From NCBI GenBank assembly GCA_028289345.1, contig JANQQL010000017.1, positions 60,840-124,839 of the forward strand: 64,000 bases of DNA. Reading direction: 5' to 3'. Positions 43,790-51,692 of the stretch are shown here, in pieces. The notes under the pieces are model-generated. The model was not told where the DNA came from and made no database searches. It saw only the letters and a program-made list of their open reading frames with translations. The position numbers and the translations under genes were made by a program. The DNA is from Planctomycetota bacterium. GTDB taxonomy: Bacteria; Planctomycetota; B15-G4; SIAN01. Position 1 is the first letter of the stretch. Every line of letters begins with the position of its first letter.

Positions 43790-44019
43790 GGCCGCGCATC
43801 CTAGCTCGGAGGATTCGTGAAGGCCTACTACGAATGGCCCAAGTCCCTTCTGGCTTCGTCACTGAGACCATCTCCATCCTCAACGTCTGGTCACAAAGAT
43901 CTCCGGTGAAGACTGCCGTAAGTCCGCTTCAGAAAAACCTTTGGCCCACTCTTGGGAGGGTCTTCATGAATCCGGGGCGCCAGGACTGAGCCGATGGCTG
44001 TTGGCTTCAGGAAGTCGGA

Positions 44020-44670
44020 CTACTGCCGCACGCCCACCCAGCAGCCGTCGCCGATCGGAAGAATCACACTGTGAACCTCTGGAGTCGCCGCCATCAGGTC
44101 GTTGAAGGCGCGAATCGCGGGGACCTCCGAATCCGTCGGATCCGCGTCGAACAGCTGCCCGAAGGCAAAGGCGTTGTCGACCAGGAACAGTCCTCCGGGT
44201 CGAACGATGCGCAAGCACTCCTTCAGGTACAAGGGGTACCCCGACTTGTCCGCGTCCAAGAAGCAGGCATCGGCAGACTGGTCAGGGAAGGTCTTCAAGA
44301 CCTCCCGTCCCGATCCTCGGTGCACGTCGATTCGCCCTGCCACATCCGATTTGGCGATCCACTCTTCGGCAAAGTCGGCGTGCCGGCCTTCGAGTTCGAC
44401 GGTCCGAACTCGACCGTCCTTGGGGAGGGCGCGAGCCATCACGATGGCGGAATAGCCTGCCAGAGTCCCCACCTCGATCACCTCCCGGGCCCGATTCAAC
44501 TTGAGCAAGATCTGCATGACGCTGGCTTGCTCGGGCGAGACCCAAATGGCGGGAATCTCTGCCTTTTCCGCGGCTTGTTTGAGTTGCTTCAGGAACTCGT
44601 CGTCGCCCCGAGTTCGTTCGGCCAGGTACGCGAAGTGTTGTTCCGTGACGACGGTGGACTGGGCACTCAT
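44020..44670 (-). CDS. Class I SAM-dependent O-methyltransferase
   Basis: A 216-aa protein of the caffeoyl-CoA/catechol O-methyltransferase family. SAM-binding motif I is REVIEVGTLAGYSAIVMA (about residues 57-74), followed by VRTVELEGRHADFAEEW. Motif CFLDADKSGYPLYL holds the metal-binding Asp, and GGLFLVDNAFAFGQ the partner Asp-Asn. The length is typical of the family. The ATG at 44670 is used; the frame extends to 45006 without family similarity. The acceptor is unknown: catechols or polyketide hydroxyls are common for this family. Confidence 0.93.
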   Translation of the reverse strand: MSAQSTVVTEQHFAYLAERTRGDDEFLKQLKQAAEKAEIPAIWVSPEQASVMQILLKLNRAREVIEVGTLAGYSAIVMARALPKDGRVRTVELEGRHADFAEEWIAKSDVAGRIDVHRGSGREVLKTFPDQSADACFLDADKSGYPLYLKECLRIVRPGGLFLVDNAFAFGQLFDADPTDSEVPAIRAFNDLMAATPEVHSVILPIGDGCWVGVRQ

Positions 44671-45129
44671 GACAGCCTCGCTGGAAGGAAGAGCATTGGT
44701 GAAGTTCTGGCTCGAAGATTGAGGTTTCGGGTTCAGCGTACCCTCGTGCCGATGGATCCCGGCGGAAAACCGCATGACAGCGAAGGAGGATTCGGCGACA
44801 TGGCTTCGGTCCCAAACACACCTACGCCGAAGCCCCCGCTGCCGACCTTCATGGGCCTCGCTCGGGGTTCCACGGGGTCCCTTCCCGGCTGATCTCCGGC
44901 TCCGTGCGGCGAACGGACTTCCTGCCGAGATGGAGAAGCTCCGGTGGGGACCCAGACGACGTTTTTGCCTGTCTCCTTCCCAGGTCGTCGTAAGATGCCC
45001 GGCCACGCGCCGCCTCTACGGGTTCGAAGAACGGCCCGACACGAGCTGCTCTTTCGAGGCCTGCGGCAGCACCCGGATCCAAGTTCTCGCATGACCGAGA
45101 CGACACGACATTCCAACGGAGAAGAATCG
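44671..45129. other. Intergenic region between divergent genes, 459 bp
   Basis: The methyltransferase is on the minus strand and the small secreted protein on the plus. No further gene is supported; several start codons upstream of 45130 lack a good ribosome-binding site. Confidence 0.4.
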
Positions 45130-45429
45130 ATGCATCGCAAATGGACGGTTCCCGCTGTGCTTGCAGTCTTGGTGGTTGGGGTGGCCATGGCTCCGCGCCC
45201 TGTGGCCGGAGACTCCTTCCTTTCCAAGTTGACCGCAGGAATGAATGTCTCGGTCACTCAGGCGGATGGCCAGCTCGCCAGCATCTACGTTCCGTCGGCG
45301 GCCGAAGCCGAAGGCGGTGGATTCTTCCAGGTGACCGAAGTCGGTTCCGACTACGTGCAGTGCAAGAGCGGTTCCGCCGTCTGGCGCATTCCGGCGTCCT
45401 CGATCGGCCGCATCTTCTGGAACGAGTAG
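45130..45429 (+). CDS. Small secreted protein, 99 aa
   Basis: GGAGAAG precedes the ATG at 45130. A signal peptide (RKWTVPAVLAVLVVGVAMA) with a plausible AxA-like cleavage region is followed by a compact domain of about 70 residues with a beta-rich pattern (GMNVSVTQADGQLASIYV, ASSIGRIFWNE). No family recognised. It lies 81 bp before the sigma factor gene of pair C on the same strand, so cotranscription is possible. Confidence 0.7.
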   Translation: MHRKWTVPAVLAVLVVGVAMAPRPVAGDSFLSKLTAGMNVSVTQADGQLASIYVPSAAEAEGGGFFQVTEVGSDYVQCKSGSAVWRIPASSIGRIFWNE

Positions 45430-45510
45430 TCGACGGATCGTTCGCCACGGTTCCGTGCGCGTGCATTGCTCAAAAGCAAGCCGGGACCGTGGCGTTCCTC
45501 CGGAAAAGAG

Positions 45511-46086
45511 ATGAGCTTGGAATTGCCGGTGCCCCAACCTGAGCAAATGAGCGCACTCTTGAACCGTTGGCGCGACGGTGATGCCTCCGCGCTCGATGCG
45601 CTCATCGAACTTTGCTACCCGGCATTTCGAAGGTTGGCGTCGCAGTGCGCGCGCGACGAGAAAAAACCTGTCGGTACCACGTCACTGGTCCACGAGACGG
45701 TCTTGAGTCTCATCGAAATCGGGGAGGTTCGCGCGGAGAACCAGAAGTCGTTCTTTGCTTTGATCGCGCAGCTCATGCGCCGAGTCTTGGTTGATCGAGC
45801 TCGCTCGGCACAAACTCTCAAGCGCGGCAACGGCCGGGAACCCGACCCCCTCAGGGAAGAAGACCTTGTCTTTGAAGAGAGCAAGGATCTGCTTGCGTTT
45901 GATGAGGCATTGGAGCTCCTGAGGCTTCGCGATGAACGTCAGGCCTCGATTGTATCCCTCACCTATTTTGTCGGACTCGATCCGAAGCGAATCTCTGAAG
46001 TTGAAGGGATCTCTGTGCGCACAGTTCAGCGAGAACTTCAGCAGGCCAGGGCGTGGTTGCGCGCCCGGCTGGAGCAACTCCCATGA
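45511..46086 (+). CDS. ECF sigma factor (pair C)
   Basis: A 191-aa protein of the planctomycete-type ECF family. Region 2 covers LLNRWRDGDASALDALIELCY and the later TTSLVHETVLSLIEIGEV with FFALIAQLMRRVLVDRAR. Region 4 is VSLTYFVGLDPKRISEVEGI with VRTVQRELQQARAWL. The ATG at 45511 has a GGAAAAGAG ribosome-binding site, 45 bp inside the longest frame. The stop codon overlaps the kinase start by ATGA, so the pair is coupled. No anti-sigma factor is present; control by the kinase is the simplest model. Confidence 0.93.
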   Translation: MSLELPVPQPEQMSALLNRWRDGDASALDALIELCYPAFRRLASQCARDEKKPVGTTSLVHETVLSLIEIGEVRAENQKSFFALIAQLMRRVLVDRARSAQTLKRGNGREPDPLREEDLVFEESKDLLAFDEALELLRLRDERQASIVSLTYFVGLDPKRISEVEGISVRTVQRELQQARAWLRARLEQLP

Positions 46087-49000
46087 GTGCGGGGCCGGAT
46101 GACGCTCGATTCGACCGAATTGAACGTCGTTTCTTGAGACCGGATTCCGAACTAAAGCAAATGCGGGGCGCGGCCGCAGAAGTCGCTCGAGGGACACAAA
46201 TCGGAGTTCTTGAGAGCGGTCAGGTCGTGGGAGATTTTCGGCTGATCCGTTCCCTCGGCCAGGGAGGCTGGGGACAGGTTTGGGAGGCGGAAGAGCTTTC
46301 CTTGGCGCGTCGGGTTGCTCTGAAGGTGATTCTTCCCGAACGAGTCGACGCCCGAGCTGTTGAGTTTTTTCTGCGGGAAGCTCGTGCCGGAGGAAAGTTG
46401 AGTCATCGCGGAATTGTCGCGGTGCACTCCCATGGCGAGGTGGGTGGGGTCCACTACATCGCCCAAGAGCTTGTCGGCGAGGGCAAGACGCTCAACGAGG
46501 TGATCTTTCATACGAAGCTGCAAGAGGCGGTGCCGGATCACCACTATCGCCATGTCGCGGGTTTCGTCGCTGCCGTGGCGGCAGCCATGTCAGCAGCCCA
46601 TGATGCAGGAATCATCCATCGCGATATCAAGCCTGCAAACATTCTGATTGATAGCGATGGGCTTCCGAGAATCACCGACTTCGGTCTCGCTCGCATTGTG
46701 GAAGAAGGGACGATTTCTGGACAACCGACTTTGCTCGGGACTTACTACTACATGAGTCCCGAGCAAGCGTCGCCGAGAACCTTGGAGATCGATCATCGAA
46801 CGGATGTGTTCAGCCTAGGCATCGTGATGTACGAGATGCTGACGCAGCAAAGGCCCTTCGACGGAGACACCGGCGAGCAAATCCTTCAGCAGGTTCTCTC
46901 CCAGGACCCGACTCCCCCGAAGCAGGTTCGGTCCCAGTTGCCAGAAGAGCTGTCCGTGATCTGTATGAAGGCGCTGGAGAAGAACCGAGAGCGTCGCTAC
47001 GCGTCCATGCAGGCTTTTGCAGAAGATCTGCGTCGCTTCCTGAATCACGAACCCATCCGAGCGAGACCCCCGAGTTTGGTTCGCCGCCTGCAGCAGTGGA
47101 CCATACGACATCCGGTGCGCAGTGTGGCGCTCGTTTTTGGAGCGTTCGCCCTTGTTGTGACCTCGACTCTGCTTTGGCGGACGCTCCTGGCAGAAGAGCA
47201 TGCAAGGCAGAGCGCTCGAAAGGCGGAGGCGGAGCGCACGAATGTCCTGCGGCTCTCCGACGAAAAGAAGCTCCGAGACTTGGTTGTCGAGGCGAGTTCC
47301 CTCTGGCCCGTGCACCCAGACTTGGTGCCGCGTCTCGAAGATTGGTTGCGTCGGGCGACGGAGATCTCCGCGCATCTGGACGAGCACCGCGCGTCTTTGG
47401 AGAAAGTCAGGGGGCGAAGTGAAACAGACATTTCTGTGACAGATCCGGCTGCCGTGGAGTTTGCCAGTTCCGAGGATGCGTGGTGGTACGAGACTCTTCA
47501 CGATCTCGTCGAAGAACTCATCGCGTTCGCCCACGACGAAAATGGCGCGGTGGAGAGCGTTCGGAGCCGACTCCAGCGTTGCACGACGATCGCTCAGCGG
47601 AGCGTTCAGGACTATGCGGTCGAATGGGATGAGGCCGTCTTTGAGCTGTCCGAGAGCGATCGGTATGGAAGGTTGCAGATCGAGCCTCAGATGGGGCTCG
47701 TGCCGCTCGGTCCGGACGCCGAATCAGGCTTGTGGGAGTTTTGGCACGTCGAGAGCGGAGAACGGCCCACGCGCGATCCGACGACGAAACGGTTTCTTGT
47801 CACCAACGAGACAGGAATCGTCCTTGTCCTGATTCCGGGAGGATCGTTTGTCATGGGGGCGCAGGCCGCGGACCCTCGAGGGCTGAACTATGACACCGCG
47901 AGTTTGCACGCGGAACGCCCCACGCAAGAAGTCTCGATTGATCCCTACTTGCTGTCCAAGTACGAGATGACTCAAGGGCAGTGGAAGCGAATGACTGGGG
48001 AGAGTCCGAGTTTCTTTGCCGACGCCATGGGGCTATCAGAATCGGCTCCGCGGCATCCCGTCGAACAGGTGAGCTGGAAACGATGCGTCGAAGTCTTGCG
48101 CTGGTTCGATCTTGTCTTGCCAACGGAAGCTCAGTGGGAGTTCGCCGCGCGAGCTGGGACGAGTACGGCATGGTGGACTGGTGCGACGAAGCAGTCTCTC
48201 ATTGGAGCCGCGAACCTTGCGGATCAGTTGTATCAAGCTGCTTTTCGGGACGTGAGCTTTGCCGAGACATGGTTGAACGATGGGTTCCACTACACGTCAC
48301 CGGTTGGCAGTCTTCGCGGCAATCCGTTTGGTCTCTACGATGTCACCGGAAATGTCTGGGAATGGTGTCGCGACTCGTTTGGGCGGTATGAACTCGCGGT
48401 GTTGGATGGATCGGGAGAGCGAGTTGTTTCGTCCTCCACGTCGGGGGCCAGCTTTCGAATCCAACGGGGTGGAGCTTACAACCAGCTTGCCAACAGCGCG
48501 CGCTCGGCCCACCGAAGCCGTGTGGGAGGCGAGTATCGGCACAACGACCTCGGTTTGCGTCCGGCGCGTCCGTTGGAGGGCGATTTTCTCCGCCATCGAG
48601 ATCCTCTCAGTGCGGAGGCGACGACCCCAGCGCTTGGCTCCGCGACCGCGACGATCTGGGGCATCGAGTTCCCGTCAGGCGAGATCTCGTTCGCCGATCG
48701 TGTGGAGACCTTTCTTCCTGGTGATGGGGGTGTCGTGGAGCCAGCCGATCACGCGGTGGGAGTCCCTGACGGCCGCAACGTCTCATTGGGGAATGGGGGC
48801 GTGATCGTGGTCGAGTTCACGGACAATCGACTCATCAACCAGAGTCTGGTGGAGGGAGGGTTGGATCTGTTCGTTTTCGAAGCAGGAAGAATGACCGAAG
48901 CGATGGACGTTGCGATCAGCGAGGATGGGGTCGTGTTCCTCGAGGTCGGCAGAATCGAAGGGCAGCCAGCCGGCATTGACATCGGGCCATTCGTCGAAGA

Positions 49001-49136
49001 CGGGATGGAGTTTCGCTACGTGCGCATTACCGATGTTGCTGCGGACAACCGGAGTTTCGGAGAGGCCGCGGGAGCAGATTTGGAGGCGGTCGGGGCCATC
49101 GGTTCCACAGCTGAGAACGACGAGGAAGAGCGGTAG
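46083..49136 (+). CDS. Ser/Thr kinase with FGE-fold and duplicated C-terminal domain (pair C kinase)
   Basis: A 1017-aa protein. The kinase domain spans about residues 50-325: LGQGGWGQV (58-66), ALK lysine 81, HRDIKPAN (Asp181), DFG (199-201) and TYYYMSPEQA. A membrane helix covers about 347-366. Residues about 575-830 form an FGE/SUMF1 fold (LIPGGSFVMGAQ, LPTEAQWEFAARAG, VTGNVWEWCRDSF, RGGAYNQ) without the catalytic cysteines, so probably a binding module. The last about 155 residues (855-1010) are a separate domain nearly identical in pattern to the whole downstream secreted protein (DIGPFV, VRITDVAAD, EAVGAIGS). The FGE and terminal domains should be outside the membrane, making this a probable sensor kinase. 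The ATG overlaps the sigma stop by ATGA. Confidence 0.93.
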   Translation: MSAGPDDARFDRIERRFLRPDSELKQMRGAAAEVARGTQIGVLESGQVVGDFRLIRSLGQGGWGQVWEAEELSLARRVALKVILPERVDARAVEFFLREARAGGKLSHRGIVAVHSHGEVGGVHYIAQELVGEGKTLNEVIFHTKLQEAVPDHHYRHVAGFVAAVAAAMSAAHDAGIIHRDIKPANILIDSDGLPRITDFGLARIVEEGTISGQPTLLGTYYYMSPEQASPRTLEIDHRTDVFSLGIVMYEMLTQQRPFDGDTGEQILQQVLSQDPTPPKQVRSQLPEELSVICMKALEKNRERRYASMQAFAEDLRRFLNHEPIRARPPSLVRRLQQWTIRHPVRSVALVFGAFALVVTSTLLWRTLLAEEHARQSARKAEAERTNVLRLSDEKKLRDLVVEASSLWPVHPDLVPRLEDWLRRATEISAHLDEHRASLEKVRGRSETDISVTDPAAVEFASSEDAWWYETLHDLVEELIAFAHDENGAVESVRSRLQRCTTIAQRSVQDYAVEWDEAVFELSESDRYGRLQIEPQMGLVPLGPDAESGLWEFWHVESGERPTRDPTTKRFLVTNETGIVLVLIPGGSFVMGAQAADPRGLNYDTASLHAERPTQEVSIDPYLLSKYEMTQGQWKRMTGESPSFFADAMGLSESAPRHPVEQVSWKRCVEVLRWFDLVLPTEAQWEFAARAGTSTAWWTGATKQSLIGAANLADQLYQAAFRDVSFAETWLNDGFHYTSPVGSLRGNPFGLYDVTGNVWEWCRDSFGRYELAVLDGSGERVVSSSTSGASFRIQRGGAYNQLANSARSAHRSRVGGEYRHNDLGLRPARPLEGDFLRHRDPLSAEATTPALGSATATIWGIEFPSGEISFADRVETFLPGDGGVVEPADHAVGVPDGRNVSLGNGGVIVVEFTDNRLINQSLVEGGLDLFVFEAGRMTEAMDVAISEDGVVFLEVGRIEGQPAGIDIGPFVEDGMEFRYVRITDVAADNRSFGEAAGADLEAVGAIGSTAENDEEER

Positions 49137-49324
49137 TCCGACTGGCTGCTCGCTCCGCGCCCCCTACGTCCCCCGCGCACAGGACCCGATCTCGAAGTTT
49201 TCCAGAAACTGTGGCGGATGATTCGTCGGATTTCGCCCCAGAGGAGAGGCGACCAGCGACTCCGGGTCCTGCGCCAACTCACATCCCGTGCTGCCCCGGC
49301 CAAGGAGAAAGGCGTCTCCCGAAA

Positions 49325-49978
49325 ATGAACGACGACTTCCATCGCTCACCAAGGCTTTCATTGTCGATGCTGATCATTTGGCTGCTCACGAGCGGATTGG
49401 CGGACGCTGAGATCATCGGTGGAGTGGAGTTTCCCCAGGGAGAGGTTTCGTTTGCCGACGTCGTCGTTTCGTTCATTCCAGGGACAGGCGGGGTGATGGA
49501 GCCAGCATCCAACGCCCTCGGAGTCCCCGACGATGACAATGTGTCAATTGGCAATGGAGGGGTGCTGATTCTGAGGTTTACGGACAACCGATTGGTTGAC
49601 CAAACCTCGGTCGAGGGGGGACTCGACCTTTTCATTTTCGAAGCCGGTGCTGAGGTCGAGGCGATGGATGTCGCCATTAGCAAAGATGGGTCGACGTTCA
49701 TCGAGGTGGGGAGGATTGAAGGTCAACCTGCCGGCATCGACATCGGTCCTTTTGTCGCGAGTGGAGACGAGTTTCGTTTCGTGAGGATTACCGATGTGGC
49801 CGCCGACATGCCGCAGACCGGCGAGTTTGCGGGGGCGGATATCGAGGCGGTGGGCGCGATCGGGTCCTTGGTCGTGCGCCCGGTTCCCGCGCTCTCCGGC
49901 TGGAGTCAGGTTTCACTCGTGGCCCTTTTGCTTGCGGCAGGATTCTTGATGATGAAGGGCGGGCCCACGGGGCTGTGA
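49325..49978 (+). CDS. Secreted protein repeating the C-terminal domain of the upstream kinase, with IPTL-CTERM-like tail
   Basis: A 217-aa protein from the ATG at 49325. It has a signal peptide (SMLIIWLLTSGLADA) and then one domain matching residues about 855-1010 of the kinase just upstream over its full length. Shared blocks include RFTDNRLVDQTSVEGGLDLF, AMDVAISKDG and EVGRIEGQPAGIDIGPFV. The C-terminus (PVPALSGWSQVSLVALLLAAG followed by basic residues) is a sorting signal of the IPTL-CTERM kind, expected to anchor the protein at the cell envelope for exosortase-type processing. Its location 189 bp after the kinase suggests one system: the free copy may be a surface-bound partner, ligand or competitor of the kinase's sensor domain. 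Confidence 0.85.
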   Translation: MNDDFHRSPRLSLSMLIIWLLTSGLADAEIIGGVEFPQGEVSFADVVVSFIPGTGGVMEPASNALGVPDDDNVSIGNGGVLILRFTDNRLVDQTSVEGGLDLFIFEAGAEVEAMDVAISKDGSTFIEVGRIEGQPAGIDIGPFVASGDEFRFVRITDVAADMPQTGEFAGADIEAVGAIGSLVVRPVPALSGWSQVSLVALLLAAGFLMMKGGPTGL

Positions 49979-50060
49979 ACACATCGGTTCGGGGGCTGGT
50001 TCCAGAACCCGACGGATCAAGACATCCCTGTCCGCGTTCTGACGGCCTCTGTGGGATTCG

Positions 50061-51692
50061 TCAAAAGCTCTGCTGCACCGAGAAGAAAGCTTCGTTCGAA
50101 GCCTGAAGCCCTGCCATGCCGGCCACATTGGTAAAGACCTGCATGGAGAGGATGGTGCCCCGCAGGATCGGGTCGTTCGGCAAAAGGATGTCGAACGTGA
50201 ACCGGCCGGCCCCATCGTAGGGAAACACGCCCAGCAGCTGAGGCGAGGGAATCCCGTTGACCTGGGTCAGGAAGAGGCCAAAGGGTGCAAACGGGGTCCC
50301 TCCGTAGCTGTTGATCTCGGTGATCCCCCCGATGTCGACGAGGACTGGAACGAAAGACAGTGTCACACAGATCGGTGCGCGGCGGTGGACGTAGATGTCA
50401 TCCACCATGTTGAAGTCCGGGGGAACTAGGTTGTCGGCCAGGCTGGCGTAGACCACATCGCATCCGTCCTCGGTGATGTCCGGTCCGCGGGATCGAGCGT
50501 TGGACTGCGCCCCGGACGAGTCGATGCTAGAGCGAACGGTGCTGCCCGATGAGCGGTTGTGCACGAACACGTCGCGGACGCTGTTGGTGTCCGCGAGAAC
50601 CAGGTTCGAAGCATTGCTGTCGAAGGTGACCTTGGCCGTGTCGGACACCGCCGAGAAGAACGAGTTGTCATTGGCCGCGACTCCTGCGGAGTCCACGCTC
50701 ACCCGGGATCGAGTCATGGCCCCGCGGTCTTCCAAGAACACATCCTGGAAGCCGTTGACGTCGCCCAAGATGAGATTCGTCGCGGCGCTGGTGTAGGTGA
50801 CCAACTCTCCATTGCAAGAGATCGCCGGCCAGCGAGAGCCGAAATCCGGGTCGCCGCCAGTCGTGTTGTTGGTGACTCGGACGGTGGTGCCGGCGGATCG
50901 ATCGCGCAGGAAAATGTCGGTGACCCCGTTCCCATCGGCCGTGAAATTGGTGGCATGGCTGGTGAAGACGATGAAGTTTCCCGATCCATCGATTGCCGGC
51001 TCGAAGGATCCGGCGTCTCCTTGCGCTCCCAGGCTGTCGATGCTGATCAACGAAGTGATGCCGAACGCTCGGTCGTGAACGAACACGTCGGCGGCCGCGT
51101 TCGAGTCGCCAAAGACCAAGTTCGTGGCATGGCTCGTGAACGCGACATACCTTCCATCCCGTGAGATCGATGGCTCCAGCGATGGGCCGTTGGCTTCCAG
51201 TCCCAGCGTTGACACGCTGATTCGCTCCGTGACTCCCGTGGCGACCTCGTGGACAAAAATGTCGGAAACGCCATTGCTATCGACGGGGATCAAGTTGGAA
51301 GCATCGCTGGTGAACACGACGAACTCTCCTTCGTCGGAGACATCGGGCTCGTAAGAGGGGCCGTCACTCTCGAGGCCAAGGCTGCTCACGCTGACGCGGT
51401 GAGGGACCGGAAAGCCGCGCGCAGCGACAAACACGTCTTCCAGATCGTTGGTATCAACCACCAGGTTGTCTGCCTCGCTGGAGTAGGCGATGTAGGTGCC
51501 GTCGCAGGAGATCGCGGGGGAAGAGCTTTCTTCGTTCGGCACGGTGAGGCTGATGAGCTGACTGCCGTAGACGCGCGTAGTCGAGTGCTGGAACGCCGGA
51601 AGGTCCCCGGGAAGTGTCGCCGCGATCAGAAAAGACAAGGAGACGAGCGAGGCCGCGCGGATCGCGGCCGGAGAAGCGCGGAGCGGGATCAT
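50061..51692 (-). CDS. Secreted PD40/TolB-type beta-propeller protein
   Basis: A 543-aa protein. The signal peptide is SLVSLSFLIAATLPG. Seven repeated units of about 58 residues follow, each with a PAISxDGxYIAYSS-like core and a DSNGVSDIFVHD-like turn; examples are EPDVSDEGEFVVFTSDASNL and EPSISRDGRYVAFTSHATNL. These are PD40 repeats of TolB-like propellers. A final domain (about residues 430-543) is unique. The start ATG at 51692 overlaps the stop of the kinase gene as ATGA, so translation is coupled and the protein is probably a partner of the kinase's extracytoplasmic part. Confidence 0.88.
   Translation of the reverse strand: MIPLRASPAAIRAASLVSLSFLIAATLPGDLPAFQHSTTRVYGSQLISLTVPNEESSSPAISCDGTYIAYSSEADNLVVDTNDLEDVFVAARGFPVPHRVSVSSLGLESDGPSYEPDVSDEGEFVVFTSDASNLIPVDSNGVSDIFVHEVATGVTERISVSTLGLEANGPSLEPSISRDGRYVAFTSHATNLVFGDSNAAADVFVHDRAFGITSLISIDSLGAQGDAGSFEPAIDGSGNFIVFTSHATNFTADGNGVTDIFLRDRSAGTTVRVTNNTTGGDPDFGSRWPAISCNGELVTYTSAATNLILGDVNGFQDVFLEDRGAMTRSRVSVDSAGVAANDNSFFSAVSDTAKVTFDSNASNLVLADTNSVRDVFVHNRSSGSTVRSSIDSSGAQSNARSRGPDITEDGCDVVYASLADNLVPPDFNMVDDIYVHRRAPICVTLSFVPVLVDIGGITEINSYGGTPFAPFGLFLTQVNGIPSPQLLGVFPYDGAGRFTFDILLPNDPILRGTILSMQVFTNVAGMAGLQASNEAFFSVQQSF

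Noticed and set aside
48470..48575. Pair C kinase FGE end as a second VR of the same template
   Set aside because: Protein similarity is clear, but DNA differs at many non-adenine and synonymous positions, so it was not recently copied from this TR. The same applies to the pair D kinase end.
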